NCBI RefSeq assembly: GCF_000255655.1
Contig: NZ_JH636435.1
Coordinates: 3,112,960-3,176,959, forward strand
DNA from: Schlesneria paludicola DSM 18645
GTDB lineage: Bacteria; Planctomycetota; Planctomycetia; Planctomycetales; Planctomycetaceae
DNA: 64,000 nucleotides
Direction: 5' to 3'
Every line of letters begins with the position of its first letter. Position 1 is the stretch's first letter. The position numbers and the translations under genes are program-made. Shown one piece after another: positions 1 to 9,800 of this stretch. The notes beneath the pieces are model-generated. The model saw only the letters and a list, made by a program, of their open reading frames with translations, was not told the origin of the DNA and ran no database searches.

Positions 1-838
1 AGGGATAGGTCGGATCATCGTACAGATCCGATATTCCCAAACTGGAACAGAGATCGGCCATCCAGCGCGGCTGATGTCGCGCGACGTGAATCGACAAGCC
101 GATCGCAAGTCCCAACGAAATCCAACCATCAACGAGGAGTAAACTACACAACGACAGCGCCGAAATGATGAAGGCCTTCAGCCCGCCAAGCATCGACATG
201 GCTTCGGCCGATTCTTTCGCAACGGCCGAAACCGTGACGTCCGACAATCCCGATTCCACCGCCCCCGCTTGCTGGCGCATCATGACGACCAAGGCCGGGG
301 CCGTCGTAACGTAGCCTGATCGAGTCAGCTTTTCGCGGAGTTGATCCAGGGCATCTCGCATCCGACGGCTGACCGTGGACTGATTCACCCCCAGTTCCAG
401 GGCCACGTCGCGCTGCGATCGTCCATCAAAGTAGTGCAGCAGCATGGGCAAGCGCAAATCATCGGGCATTTCCGTGAGCGCGCCATCGATTACGATTTTC
501 AGTTCGCGTGTCGTCAGGTCGGATCCAGAAGTCATTGAGGCAGTTTCCGCTCCCGCCTGACGCTCGCGTACCTTCCGCCGAACTCGACTGCGAAGATGAT
601 TCAACGACCGGGACATAGCCGCTCGATGCAGCCATCCCACGACGGACGAATGAATTTCGTCGGCATGGCGTGCCAGTTCCAAAAAACACTCTTGCGCCAC
701 TTCTTCCGCATCGTGCGAATTCCCCAACACTCGCTGGCAGACAGATTTGACGAAACCGGCATGGCGATTCGAAAGCTCCTCGAATGCACTTGCATCTCGA
801 TTTGTCGTGTAGCGTTTTAAGAGTGTTTGATCGTCCAT
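1..838 (-). CDS. ECF-type RNA polymerase sigma factor with membrane-spanning C-terminal tail (3' end outside window)
   Basis: Reading leftward from the ATG at 838 gives 279 codons with no stop before the window edge, so the C-terminus is missing. Residues about 13-80 look like sigma region 2 (DAEEVAQECFLEL core), and 120-170 like region 4, with a helix-turn-helix ending GVNQSTVSRRMRDALDQLRE. It should direct RNA polymerase to a specific promoter set. Unusually, region 4 is followed by a roughly 40-residue linker and a hydrophobic stretch (about 218-250) that could span the membrane once or twice. Sigma factors with long C-terminal extensions are common in planctomycetes. Membrane tethering is my inference. 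No anti-sigma gene is visible on the window side; one could lie to the left. Confidence 0.8.
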   Translation of the reverse strand, partial: MDDQTLLKRYTTNRDASAFEELSNRHAGFVKSVCQRVLGNSHDAEEVAQECFLELARHADEIHSSVVGWLHRAAMSRSLNHLRSRVRRKVRERQAGAETASMTSGSDLTTRELKIVIDGALTEMPDDLRLPMLLHYFDGRSQRDVALELGVNQSTVSRRMRDALDQLREKLTRSGYVTTAPALVVMMRQQAGAVESGLSDVTVSAVAKESAEAMSMLGGLKAFIISALSLCSLLLVDGWISLGLAIGLSIHVARHQPRWMADLCSSLGISDLYDDPTYP

Positions 839-1037
839 CGCGCGCACCCCGATCCTGACGAATTCTGTGATCTTCACAGTAAGGACACCGCTCGATCGAA
901 TGCAATGCATCAAAGTTTTTTAGATCTTATTCATTCAATCTGGCCTCGATCGTGCCGTCACTTTTCTGCCATGACGCTTTTCGTCACAATCGGCCGCAAA
1001 CGAGTCCCCTCACTTTTCACCAGATGGTTCGACACCG

Positions 1038-1655
1038 ATGACGTCCTTCCCTTCGATCGTCTTGAGTAGCCGTAACAAGAAGAAGATCGGTGAAATCGCA
1101 GAGCTGTTTGCGCCGCTGGGGATTGAACTTGTCGGGGTCGATCAGTTTCCCGAAGTCGGTGAAGTGGAAGAAGATGGCGATTCATTTGCCGCCAATGCCG
1201 CCAAGAAAGCAGCCGAAGTCGCGAAACAGATCCAGCACTGGGTCATCGCCGAGGACAGCGGATTGTGTGTCGACGCCCTGAACGGTGCACCGGGGATCTA
1301 CTCCGCTCGATATGCCGGTCAGCAGGGTGCCGACGCCGCCAACAACGAAAAGCTGTTGCACGAACTCGCCGCCGTCCCGGTTGAGAAACGAACCGCATAC
1401 TATGTCTGTCACGCGGTGTTGTGCGATCCAAGCGGGCAGGTGCGTCTCTCCTCCGAAGGACGTTGTGGCGGAGTGATCCTAAACAGCTTTCACGGCGAGC
1501 ACGGATTCGGATATGACCCGTTGTTTCTCGTCCAGGAATATCATCAGACGTTCGGCCAACTTACTCCGGCAGTAAAACGTCATATCAGCCATCGTGCCAA
1601 GGCGTTCGAGCGATTAATTCCGCAGATTTTGCGTTTATTCGAACAATGCCAGTGA
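1038..1655 (+). CDS. rdgB: RdgB/HAM1 family non-canonical purine NTP pyrophosphatase
   Basis: A 205-residue protein of the usual length for the family that hydrolyses dITP, XTP and ITP to the monophosphate plus pyrophosphate, cleaning the nucleotide pool. Visible signatures are an N-terminal SSRNKKKIGEI nucleotide-binding start, FAANAAKKA (matching the family ENAxxKA motif), the catalytic AEDSGLCVDAL segment, the GIYSARYAG motif, and HGFGYDPLF near residue 155. The ATG at 1038 gives a normal N-terminus. It stands alone, facing rightward, with no close operon partner. Confidence 0.95.
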   Translation: MTSFPSIVLSSRNKKKIGEIAELFAPLGIELVGVDQFPEVGEVEEDGDSFAANAAKKAAEVAKQIQHWVIAEDSGLCVDALNGAPGIYSARYAGQQGADAANNEKLLHELAAVPVEKRTAYYVCHAVLCDPSGQVRLSSEGRCGGVILNSFHGEHGFGYDPLFLVQEYHQTFGQLTPAVKRHISHRAKAFERLIPQILRLFEQCQ

Positions 1656-1905
1656 GTGACCAAAACGCTCGAGGCAACACTCCAAATCGAGTTTCCGTAA
1701 GCGAGCCTGGATTTGCGCCGAAACGCTTTCAACGTGTTCTTGTTCCACTCGCCGTCCGCCTCCCGGCCGCATTCATGGATGGCGAATCGACGTCAGAGAC
1801 CTGTCACGCGGATCTCGGCAAGAGATCTAGCACAAATTGGCGGCATCCACGACATTAAAGGCCCGTTTCGTCACTTGTTCTTTCATTTCGTGTCGAGCCC
1901 ATTCT

Positions 1906-2970
1906 GTGACTGCCACACCTCCCAATCGTACGCGTGCCATTGTCATCACGTCCTTCAAATGGCTGCTCGCCATCGGCTTGCTGGCGGGTTTGTATGTGAT
2001 GTGCGGAAAGGATCTGGCCAAGCTGAAAGATCGCCAGATTCTGTGGGGGATGTTCGGTGCCGCATTGCTGGTGCGACTCGCATCCTTGATGGCCACCTTC
2101 ACGCGCTGGCGACTGCTTGTACGCGGGACAGGTTTGCCATTTTCGTTACGAGAGTCATTCCGTTTGGGAATGCTGGGTGAGGCATGCAATCTGATGGGCC
2201 CCGGTGCCGTCGGCGGCGATTTGATCAAAGCGGCTCTGTTGGCCAAGGATCATCCCAAGCGAATCCCTTCCGTGCTCGCGACGGTGTTTCTGGATCGAGT
2301 CCTCGGAATGTGGGCTCTATTTGTATTGGGTGCACTTGCGTCACTCAGCCCCGCCGGGACGAAACCTGGGCCAGAACTCCAGTGGGCGGTGTGGGTGCTG
2401 TGGGGTGGCGCTGTCGCCGGCCTGTTCGGGATCGGCCTGATGTTTGTTCCGGCATTTACGCATTCACGACTGATGCACTGGCTGACGACCTGGCGCATCG
2501 GCGGCCGGATCGTCAAAGAACTGATGGATTCGGTCCAGATGTATCAAGGAAAACCACAGATCGTGATTGGAGCCGCCCTCTTGGGTCTGGCGGGACATTT
2601 TGGCTTTCTGACATCGTTCTACTTTTGTGCCCTCTCGTTACATCATGGCCAGATCATTCCCGGTTTCATTGATCACATCGTCGGATTGCCGCTACCAGAA
2701 GCACTCAGTGCGGCCGTCCCCACCCCCGGCGGGGTCGGGGCACTCGAAGGGGCTGTTGCCTGGTTCTATCAGCAGGCTCAAAAGTCACTGGTGCCAGATA
2801 GCACGCAAGAACAATTGGCAACAGCTCTTTCAAACGGAGTTCTCACTGCACTGGGATACCGTTTGACATCATTCGTCTGGGGTGCCGTAGGCGTCGTCTA
2901 TTACCTGTCGTCACGTCAAGAAATTCGACGAGCGGCCGAAGTTGCAGAGACGCAACCTGTCGCCGCATAA
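1906..2970 (+). CDS. Lysylphosphatidylglycerol synthase/flippase-like integral membrane protein
   Basis: About 354 residues with some eight hydrophobic segments. The pattern matches the LPG_synthase_TM (UPF0104/AglD-like) family: an early R-W-R motif after helix 2 (TRWRLLVRGTG), a GEACNLMGPGAVGGDLIKAALL loop split over two helices, FLDRVLGMWALF, and PTPGGVGALEGAVAWFY near the end. Family members are membrane parts of lipid-modifying or flipping enzymes; the substrate cannot be told here. The GTG at 1906 places a short hydrophilic lead before the first helix. An in-frame TTG at 1837 would add 23 residues of unlikely composition. The gene converges on the beta-CASP gene 39 bp downstream. Confidence 0.8.
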   Translation: MTATPPNRTRAIVITSFKWLLAIGLLAGLYVMCGKDLAKLKDRQILWGMFGAALLVRLASLMATFTRWRLLVRGTGLPFSLRESFRLGMLGEACNLMGPGAVGGDLIKAALLAKDHPKRIPSVLATVFLDRVLGMWALFVLGALASLSPAGTKPGPELQWAVWVLWGGAVAGLFGIGLMFVPAFTHSRLMHWLTTWRIGGRIVKELMDSVQMYQGKPQIVIGAALLGLAGHFGFLTSFYFCALSLHHGQIIPGFIDHIVGLPLPEALSAAVPTPGGVGALEGAVAWFYQQAQKSLVPDSTQEQLATALSNGVLTALGYRLTSFVWGAVGVVYYLSSRQEIRRAAEVAETQPVAA

Positions 2971-3009
2971 CCCAGCATGATCGCAGAGCAGTTTAAAACG
3001 GGCGGCCCC

Positions 3010-4404
3010 CTATACTTCAAACGACTCGCGATATTTGGGCAGCGTTGGCGGTTCGTCGCAGACATGATCCAGCAACTGCGACAACGCGAGTCGTTGATCC
3101 TGCTCGCCATGAACAATAAATGCACGACCGACGCCGCGATCGGCGGCTAAGCCCTCAAACCACCATTTGAAGTCTTCGGCATCCGCATGTGCCGAAAGTC
3201 CTTCGAGCGATTCGACCTCGGCGCGAAGTTCCACCTGATGGTCCAGAATGCGGACCATCGGAGCTTGATCATGAATTCGGCGGCCGAGCGTATTCTCGGC
3301 CTGATAGCCGATCAGGACGACGATGTTGTTCGGATCGCTGATCCCATGCAGCAGGTGATGCACCACGCGCCCCGCCTCACACATCCCGCTGGCGGCAATC
3401 ACCACAAACGCACCCTTGCGATGATTGAGCTGCATGCTTTCCGACTGATTGGCAATGTAGCGCAGCCCGGGAAAGCTGAACGGATCTTTGTCGGATTGCA
3501 TGATCCGATGAAATTCCACGTCGAGCGATGCGTTGTGATTCCGATAGACCGAAGTGATCTCTTTCGAAAGTGGACTGTCGACGTACACCGGGATCGAAGG
3601 CAATTCACCCGCGTTCGACAACTGATTCAAGAAGTACACGAACGTCTGCGTCCGACCCAAGCTAAACGCCGGAATGATCACTCGCCCTCCCCGTGCCGCT
3701 GCCCGCTTCAGGATCGACTTCAGTTGAACCTTGATATCGTCGGCCGGAGGATGAATGCGGTTTCCATAGGTCGATTCGGTAATCAAGACGTCACACCCTT
3801 CGACCCGTTGAGGATCTCGCAACAGCGGCGTGTCACGGCGGCCAAGGTCCCCGGTAAAGACGACCCGTTTCCAATCGCCTTTGTCGCGAATCTCCATCTC
3901 GGTAATCGCCGAGCCCAGGATGTGTCCAGCGTCTTGAAATCGAAGCCGAAAGTCTTTCGAAAGCTGATGCCAGTCCGCGTACGGCACCGTTTCAAAATTC
4001 TTCACCACGGCCGTCACATGACCGTCATCATAGAGTGGCTTAATCGACGGCGTACCCGGCGGATGCTTGCGGTTCAGGTACTTCGCGTCTTCTTCCTGAA
4101 TGTGAGCACTGTCATGCAGCATCACGTCAGCCACGTCTGCCGTCGCGGGGGTGCAGAAAATGGGGCCGCGATATCCCGCCTTGTACAGCCCCGGCAAGTT
4201 CCCGCAGTGGTCGGCATGCGCGTGCGACAGAATCACGCCGTCGATCGACTTCGGATCACAGTAGAAATGCTCATTCTTCAGCCGGGACTCGGTCCGATGC
4301 CCCTGGAACAAGCCACAGTCGAGCAAGATTCGATGCGAATCGGTCTCAATCAAATGCTGACTGCCAGTGACTTCCCCCGCCGCACCGAGAAACGTGATCT
4401 TCAT
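3010..4404 (-). CDS. MBL-fold beta-CASP RNA-specificity metallo-hydrolase
   Basis: A 464-residue protein with an N-terminal metallo-beta-lactamase domain: HAHADH zinc motif at residues 61-66, GHILGS, and FTGDLGRRDTPLL. A beta-CASP insertion follows (ITESTYGNR, VIIPAFSLGRTQ, VDSPLSKEIT, IAASGMCEAGRVVHHL), then the C-terminal RMMBL segment (LEGLSAHADAEDF). This architecture belongs to the YSH1/CPSF73-like exonuclease group and predicts an RNA-cleaving or trimming nuclease in the cytoplasm. The ATG at 4404 is preferred over an upstream in-frame TTG at 4431 because MKITFLGAAGEVTGS is the usual family start. It lies downstream of ruvB on the same strand, but a palindromic repeat separates them. 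Confidence 0.9.
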   Translation of the reverse strand: MKITFLGAAGEVTGSQHLIETDSHRILLDCGLFQGHRTESRLKNEHFYCDPKSIDGVILSHAHADHCGNLPGLYKAGYRGPIFCTPATADVADVMLHDSAHIQEEDAKYLNRKHPPGTPSIKPLYDDGHVTAVVKNFETVPYADWHQLSKDFRLRFQDAGHILGSAITEMEIRDKGDWKRVVFTGDLGRRDTPLLRDPQRVEGCDVLITESTYGNRIHPPADDIKVQLKSILKRAAARGGRVIIPAFSLGRTQTFVYFLNQLSNAGELPSIPVYVDSPLSKEITSVYRNHNASLDVEFHRIMQSDKDPFSFPGLRYIANQSESMQLNHRKGAFVVIAASGMCEAGRVVHHLLHGISDPNNIVVLIGYQAENTLGRRIHDQAPMVRILDHQVELRAEVESLEGLSAHADAEDFKWWFEGLAADRGVGRAFIVHGEQDQRLALSQLLDHVCDEPPTLPKYRESFEV

Positions 4405-4480
4405 AGACGAGCTTTCATCACGATGAAACAAAAGAGATCTTCAACACCTAGCACTGAAGCGCGAACTCTGCCCGTCCTCG

Positions 4481-4580
4481 TCTCTGTGTCTCCGTGTCTC
4501 CCTTCCCCCACTGGACCCACTTGTATGTTTCGCGTACGTCGGCAACACACTGGTGGTGGGGGAGGCACGGAGACACAGAG
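4481..4580. repeat. Palindromic intergenic repeat, family 1, copy A
   Basis: The left arm from 4482 (CTCTGTGTCTCCGTG) is matched by the right arm ending at 4580 (CACGGAGACACAGAG). The roughly 55-bp interior contains ACTTGTATGTTTCGCGTAC. The same layout and interior recur at 55749-55853, with more divergent copies at 63680-63789 and 46774-46803. This copy begins 6 bp after the ruvB stop on the leftward transcript. It may act as a terminator or mRNA-end stabiliser. Confidence 0.85.
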
Positions 4581-4586
4581 TTGAAA

Positions 4587-5711
4587 TCAAAAGAGACGCT
4601 TTTGGGAATCGTCTGTCGAGGGCGGTTCTTGGGGTTTAATGCCAAGATGATTCAATCCGGAGGCGGTGATCATTCGCCCCCTTGGGGTACGTTGAATGAA
4701 GCCGACACGTAATAGAAATGGCTCGACCTCGTCCTCAAGTGTGTCCGGCGGAACGTTCATCGTGTGACCAATCGCCGACAAGCCAGCGGGCCCGCCCGTG
4801 AAGACTGAAACTAGCGTTTGCAGATAACGCCGGTCCTGAGCTTCCAAGCCCACGGTATCGATTTCCAGCATGGCCAATGCGTTCTCTGCCGCCACGCGTG
4901 TCACATGACCCTCTGGCTCGCGCACTGTCGCAAAGTCGCGCGTCCAGCGCAGAAGGTTATTCGCCTTTCGCGGAGTTCCTCGGCTTCGATCCGCAATCAG
5001 CCGCGCGGCGTCTTCGACGATCTGCGTCCGTAACTTCGCACAGTTGCGGCGGACAATTTCCGTCAGTTCCGGCAGGTCGTAAAAATCCAGATGCTCGCGG
5101 TGAACAAATCGATCGCGTAACGGCGCCGTCAACATCCCACTGCGAGTCGTTGCCCCAATTATCGTGAACGGCTTCAACTTCATGTTGATGGTACGCGCGT
5201 TCAGCCCTTCGCCCAGGACGATATCGACACGAAAATCTTCCATCACCGGATAGATGAATTCTTCGACGGCAGGAGGCAGGCGATGAATTTCGTCGATAAA
5301 CAACACCGAGCCATAGCTGGCATTGGTCAGATACGACAGCAAATCTTTCGGTGCCATCAGCGATGGCCCCGATGTGATCTGACATTCCGTGCCCATCTCG
5401 CGAGCCAAGGTCATCGCGAGCGTGGTCTTGCCCAAGCCTGGTGGCCCGTCGAACAGAATATGCCCAAGCGGCTCTTTCCGGCGAAGCGTTGCGTCGAGCA
5501 CGATTTTCAATCGATCGACGACTTTCTTCTGCCCAACGACCTCGCTCAGCTTTTGTGGTCGAAGTTCTTCATCAAACTTGTCATCGTCCGGATTGAATTC
5601 GCCCCCTGCTCCGATTCCGGCGCCGATGTTTGGCGGCAGCGGAGGTTTTGGATCGCCCTCACCCGCCCCACCTTCGATCACTTTTTGCCGAGCCATCTCA
5701 CTACGATCCAT
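4587..5711 (-). CDS. ruvB: Holliday junction branch-migration helicase RuvB
   Basis: About 374 residues, slightly long for RuvB because of a roughly 35-residue Gly/Pro/acidic N-terminal extension. The motor of the RuvABC resolvase is clear: Walker [12 protein letters not shown], Walker [17 protein letters not shown], sensor 1 [17 protein letters not shown] with the arginine finger, then the AAA lid and a C-terminal winged helix ([32 protein letters not shown]). RuvB hexamers drive branch migration of four-way junctions bound by RuvA. The ATG at 5711 is used; a GTG sits one codon upstream and another ATG at 5696. Neither ruvA nor ruvC is adjacent. Confidence 0.97.
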   Translation of the reverse strand: MDRSEMARQKVIEGGAGEGDPKPPLPPNIGAGIGAGGEFNPDDDKFDEELRPQKLSEVVGQKKVVDRLKIVLDATLRRKEPLGHILFDGPPGLGKTTLAMTLAREMGTECQITSGPSLMAPKDLLSYLTNASYGSVLFIDEIHRLPPAVEEFIYPVMEDFRVDIVLGEGLNARTINMKLKPFTIIGATTRSGMLTAPLRDRFVHREHLDFYDLPELTEIVRRNCAKLRTQIVEDAARLIADRSRGTPRKANNLLRWTRDFATVREPEGHVTRVAAENALAMLEIDTVGLEAQDRRYLQTLVSVFTGGPAGLSAIGHTMNVPPDTLEDEVEPFLLRVGFIQRTPRGRMITASGLNHLGIKPQEPPSTDDSQKRLF

Positions 5712-6016
5712 CACGAATTAAGAAGCCATCCAATACCGGACTCAAACCATTTTGCGGTCGCAAGTTCAGGAAAGCATCTGGAAAAGCACGCGGTCACCGC
5801 CGATCCCTGGATTCATGGTGCCGCCGTGCACCCGCAGAGTCCCTGAAATGTATCGCCGATTCCATGGGGATAACAGCCATGAGCAACCCGACGGTTGTCC
5901 CAACGGATTGAACACCGCTACTTTTGGGCGGAATCACGCGAACCAGAGGTTGCGGTCGAATATCCTCTTCCCACGACGACAAAACCTGGTCAATCAGCCC
6001 CATGAGATGGAAAAAA
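5712..6016. other. Intergenic region between ruvB and the acetyltransferase gene
   Basis: About 305 bp separating divergent genes, so it should hold both promoters. I saw no convincing -35/-10 pair, repeat or RNA gene. A 69-codon leftward reading frame (ATG at 6003, stop near 5794) has one hydrophobic patch but no other sign of being a gene. Confidence 0.4.
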
Positions 6017-6763
6017 ATGATTCCGCACCACGAACTCAATTCTCAGGAAGTCAATTCTTTGGGACAGCCCATCGGAAACATCGTTCCGAATTGGCAGCCG
6101 GTGGCCTTCCCCGTTCGCGAAGAAATGCGGGGGCGATTTTGTCGCCTGGAACCGCTCGACGTGGATCGACATGCCGAAGATCTCTACCAGGCGAATTCGC
6201 TCGACAAAGAAGGGAGAAGTTGGACCTATTTGCCTTATGGTCCTTTCGACGGGTTCACCGAGTACAAAAACTGGCTGACGCAATCGGCTCTGGGCAGCGA
6301 CCCGCTCTATTTCGCAATCCTCAGCGAGGCGACAGGAAAAGCCGTCGGGGTTTCCAGCTATCTGCGCATCGACCCGAACCACGGCTGCATCGAAGTCGGG
6401 CATCTCAACTTTTCACCATTGCTGCAAGCGACCCCCGCCGCGACGGAAGCGATGTATTTGATGATGGAGCGCGCGTTCGATCTGGGATATCGGCGTTATG
6501 AGTGGAAATGCCACTCACTGAATGCCCCCTCACGCCGCGCCGCACAGCGGTTCGGGTTCTCGTTCGAAGGAATCTTCCGCCAGGCCGTCGTGATCAAGGG
6601 CCGCAATCGCGATACGGCCTGGTATTCCATCATCGACCAGGAATGGCCAGCCCTGCGCTTCGTCTTCCAACAATGGCTCGCCCCCACAAACTTCGATGAA
6701 CAGGGAACACAGAGAACATCGCTCGCATCATTGACGGCAGCTTTGGCCAAACAGCAGGAATAA
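6017..6763 (+). CDS. GNAT-family N-acetyltransferase (RimJ/RimL-like)
   Basis: About 248 residues. The order of elements fits the Acetyltransf_3/RimL type: GRFCRLEPLDVDRHAEDLYQ at the start, YFAILSEATGKAVGVSSYLRI (strands 2-4), then the cofactor-binding region with EAMYLMMERAFD and a C-terminal YRRYEWKCHSLNAPSRRAAQRFGFSFEG block, which is highly typical of the family. It probably moves acetyl from acetyl-CoA to an amine of a protein or small molecule; the acceptor is unknown. The ATG at 6017 has GAGATGG upstream; another ATG lies at 6002. It converges with the M56 fusion gene, 50 bp away. Confidence 0.88.
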   Translation: MIPHHELNSQEVNSLGQPIGNIVPNWQPVAFPVREEMRGRFCRLEPLDVDRHAEDLYQANSLDKEGRSWTYLPYGPFDGFTEYKNWLTQSALGSDPLYFAILSEATGKAVGVSSYLRIDPNHGCIEVGHLNFSPLLQATPAATEAMYLMMERAFDLGYRRYEWKCHSLNAPSRRAAQRFGFSFEGIFRQAVVIKGRNRDTAWYSIIDQEWPALRFVFQQWLAPTNFDEQGTQRTSLASLTAALAKQQE

Positions 6764-6813
6764 TCCTGTGACGGCGAAGCCACGATGCCTGCCGACAAGG
6801 TCGTTCATCGCGT

Positions 6814-9800
6814 TCAGAATGCGAGAATCTGCATGCATTTGACTTTCTCGGGTAGTGAAATCGTTTTCAAAACCGTCCCATCTCGTTCGATACGCTGCAG
6901 CGATTCCTTGGTCCTGATCCAGATCGCTCCAGAAACCGCTCCCTTCGTCACATCCGAAGCCGCCAGTTCGGACAATTCGCTGGGAACGCCGTCGGTCGTG
7001 AAACGTTGGATGCTCCATTCAGATTCCGTCGGGACTTGCGATCGATCATACAGGCGTGTCGCAATCCAGGGTCTACCCCCAATCAACGCCAATGATCGGG
7101 CCAACGTTTTCTCAGGGAAACGATAGGTTGGTTGCGCGGTTCCGTCCGGCTGGACTCTCCAAAGCCGCAGTTGGCTCGCCGGCAGATCGGGATGATCGTC
7201 TTCCAACACCCATGCACCTTTCACCGTCCGATCGACGGCAATATCCGTGAACGTGTACGCACCTGTGGACAACTGGCCGACGCTGACCGTCTTGCCATCA
7301 CGGGTCATCTTGGCAAGCGATTTCCCCACAACCCAAAACGCGTCATCGGCGGGTGAAAACTCGATTCCGTAAGCCGAAATCGGATACCTCGTCCGTTCGT
7401 TGCCATTTTCATCAAGAACGACGAGTTCGCCTGAGTCCAAAATAGAAAGAGCCAGACACCAGAATTCGCCCGTCTGTTCGTCCACCGACACCGCATGAAG
7501 GCCAGGAAGCTCCGTCTCGAAGTGCTTTCGCCCGAAACGATCGAGCACAACGAGCCGCTTATGCCACGTGTCGCAGATTGCAATACGACTTCGAATTGAA
7601 TCGACGGCCGCTCGGTGTGGCCCCGAGAGCCATCGAGATGTCCCCACATCAGCGAAGCTGCGAAGCGGCTGCTTTTCGGCAAACCACAGTGTCAACCCAG
7701 CCCCATTCGCGCGGGGCGCGGTTCCAGACGGATACTCGAGGTTGTCGGCAACCACCGCCACTTCGGTCAAATCCGGTGACGAGAAGGAATCTGTCGACGG
7801 TTTGGAGCGACGCCCTTTTCGATCTTCAGCCTCCAACGATGTCGAGTTAGACAAATCGGCAAGGCGTTTCTGGATTAACTTGGTAATGGCCCGCAAATCC
7901 TGACCGCGGTACAAGATCGTGCCGTCCACGTCGATCAGAAATTTGACGGGAATGGTCGTGACGTCAAATCGGGACGGAATCAGGGTGTGCATCCCGCCCC
8001 CCGCGTACGCAAACTTCCATTTCCAACCGTGCTTATTGATGGCGGTCGTCGCCTCTTCCATCGATCGGTCAACCGACACTCCCACCAATTCAAAGCGAGG
8101 GTCCGATTGGAACTGCTCATGAAGCTCCACGAGATCAGGCATTTCGGCCATGCACGGTCCGCACCAGGTTGCCCAGAAATCGATCAAGGTCAGTCTGCCG
8201 CGCAGATCTGTGGATCGGATGTTGTCGCCGTTTAGCCCGGTCGCGACGAATACGGGCGCAGCCTCACCCGCCCCCAACCGTTTGAACCAGGTTCCCTCAA
8301 TGACGCCAAGATCCAGAACAGGATCTGTTTCCGGTATATCAATTTCACGAGTGATGCGTCCCATCGCAGCCCCGGTTCCGCACTGTGCCGGGTCGGGAAC
8401 GGCTGTCAGATCAAGTTGAAACTGATAGCGGCCTGGTGCCACGTCATGCAGCTCGAATGAACCATCTTTGCCAATCAACATTTGATACGATCGGCTTTCC
8501 GGATTCGTCGACGTCGGTTGCGTATAGATTCTGGCGGCGGCATTCAGACTCCACAGATGCGGTTCAGGGGGATTCTCAGGCAACCTGATCTGCCCTTTCA
8601 CCATGACACCTGAGCCACCGAGTTCGATAAGTTTCCGCGCGCCGGGTAACAACCCGACTTTCTCCGCACGTTCGCCATAGACAACCGATCCGCTGCCAAT
8701 GACTTGCTCCAAACTTTTGCTCACCCAGACCTCGCCCGGTACGACGCGATCGAAAACGGCACGGCCTTCGGCATTGGTCTTGCCCTGGATGCCATACGAG
8801 AAAACCTGAACAGCCCTTCCGGTTTGACGGATTGGATCGATCCGAATACCAGCTTCTGCCAGCGGAGCCCTCCCCTGACGCACAAGGACTTCGAGCCTGG
8901 CCCAATGATGTAAGTGAATCGCTTTTTTGTTGATGAAATCGCTCGTAGTGACTTCTGCGTATCCTGTCGGATGCACCGCAACAATCAGCGATTCATCATC
9001 ACATGGCCGGAATTCAAACCGACCTTCGGCCTCTGATTTCACGGTCTGCTTGCCACCACTGGGGCGATAACCGGCGGTAAACTGCATCCCGTCTTTTGCC
9101 GTGACGAGCGTCAACTGGGCTCCCTCTGCGGGCGTGCCATCCGGCGACCAGACAATGCCCATGGGTCCGCGACCAGGTTCCAGCTTGACGAAGACCTTGT
9201 GATTCGCCTTCCGAAACGGAATTGCGTCTGAAATCCAAGGCCGAAACCCTTCCGCTTCAATCCGCAAGAAGACTTCCTCGCAAGACTCGAGGTATCGGAC
9301 CTCGAATTTGCCGTTCTTTCCGTTTGAACCATCGTTCGTGTCCCAAGTAATCTCCTCGCGCCCGTTGTATTTCGCGCCGAAACAGACGTTGAACTTGGCA
9401 ACCTTCGCCTGTTTCGTATCGACAACGGTTCCGGAAACGACCAAAGGCGGCAGCAATTGAATCTGATGGGGTTCTTCTTGTGGCCCCAGATAAAGATTTC
9501 TCAGGTAGGCATAGCCTTCGTGCACAATGTCAAACTTAACATTCTCGGCCGGCGCACCATTCCACGCCACATTCCCTTGTGCGTCCGATTTTCCCACCCA
9601 CCTCAATGTTCGAAACCCATTCCAAGTGTCGGCGAAGATACTTGCAGCCTGAATCGGATTGCCAGCTTCGTCGAGCACGTGGAATTGAATCAGATGTCCG
9701 GGCTTCAGCTTAAAATCCACAGATTTTGAGTTCGCATCTAAATCAATCGGAACAACTTGCGGTGCAAACCCCGGTGCTTCGACGGTCACATACGTTGATT

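Noticed and set aside
1837-1905. An earlier TTG start for the flippase-like protein
   Set aside because: It adds 23 residues of unlikely composition; the GTG at 1906 gives the usual short lead before the first membrane helix.
3187-4584. A 465-codon open frame on the plus strand
   Set aside because: Antisense to the beta-CASP hydrolase, Arg/His-rich composition and running into the palindromic repeat; not a credible protein.
5794-6003. A 69-codon leftward frame between ruvB and the acetyltransferase
   Set aside because: One hydrophobic patch but no ribosome-binding site, family or context; it overlaps the likely promoters of both neighbours.
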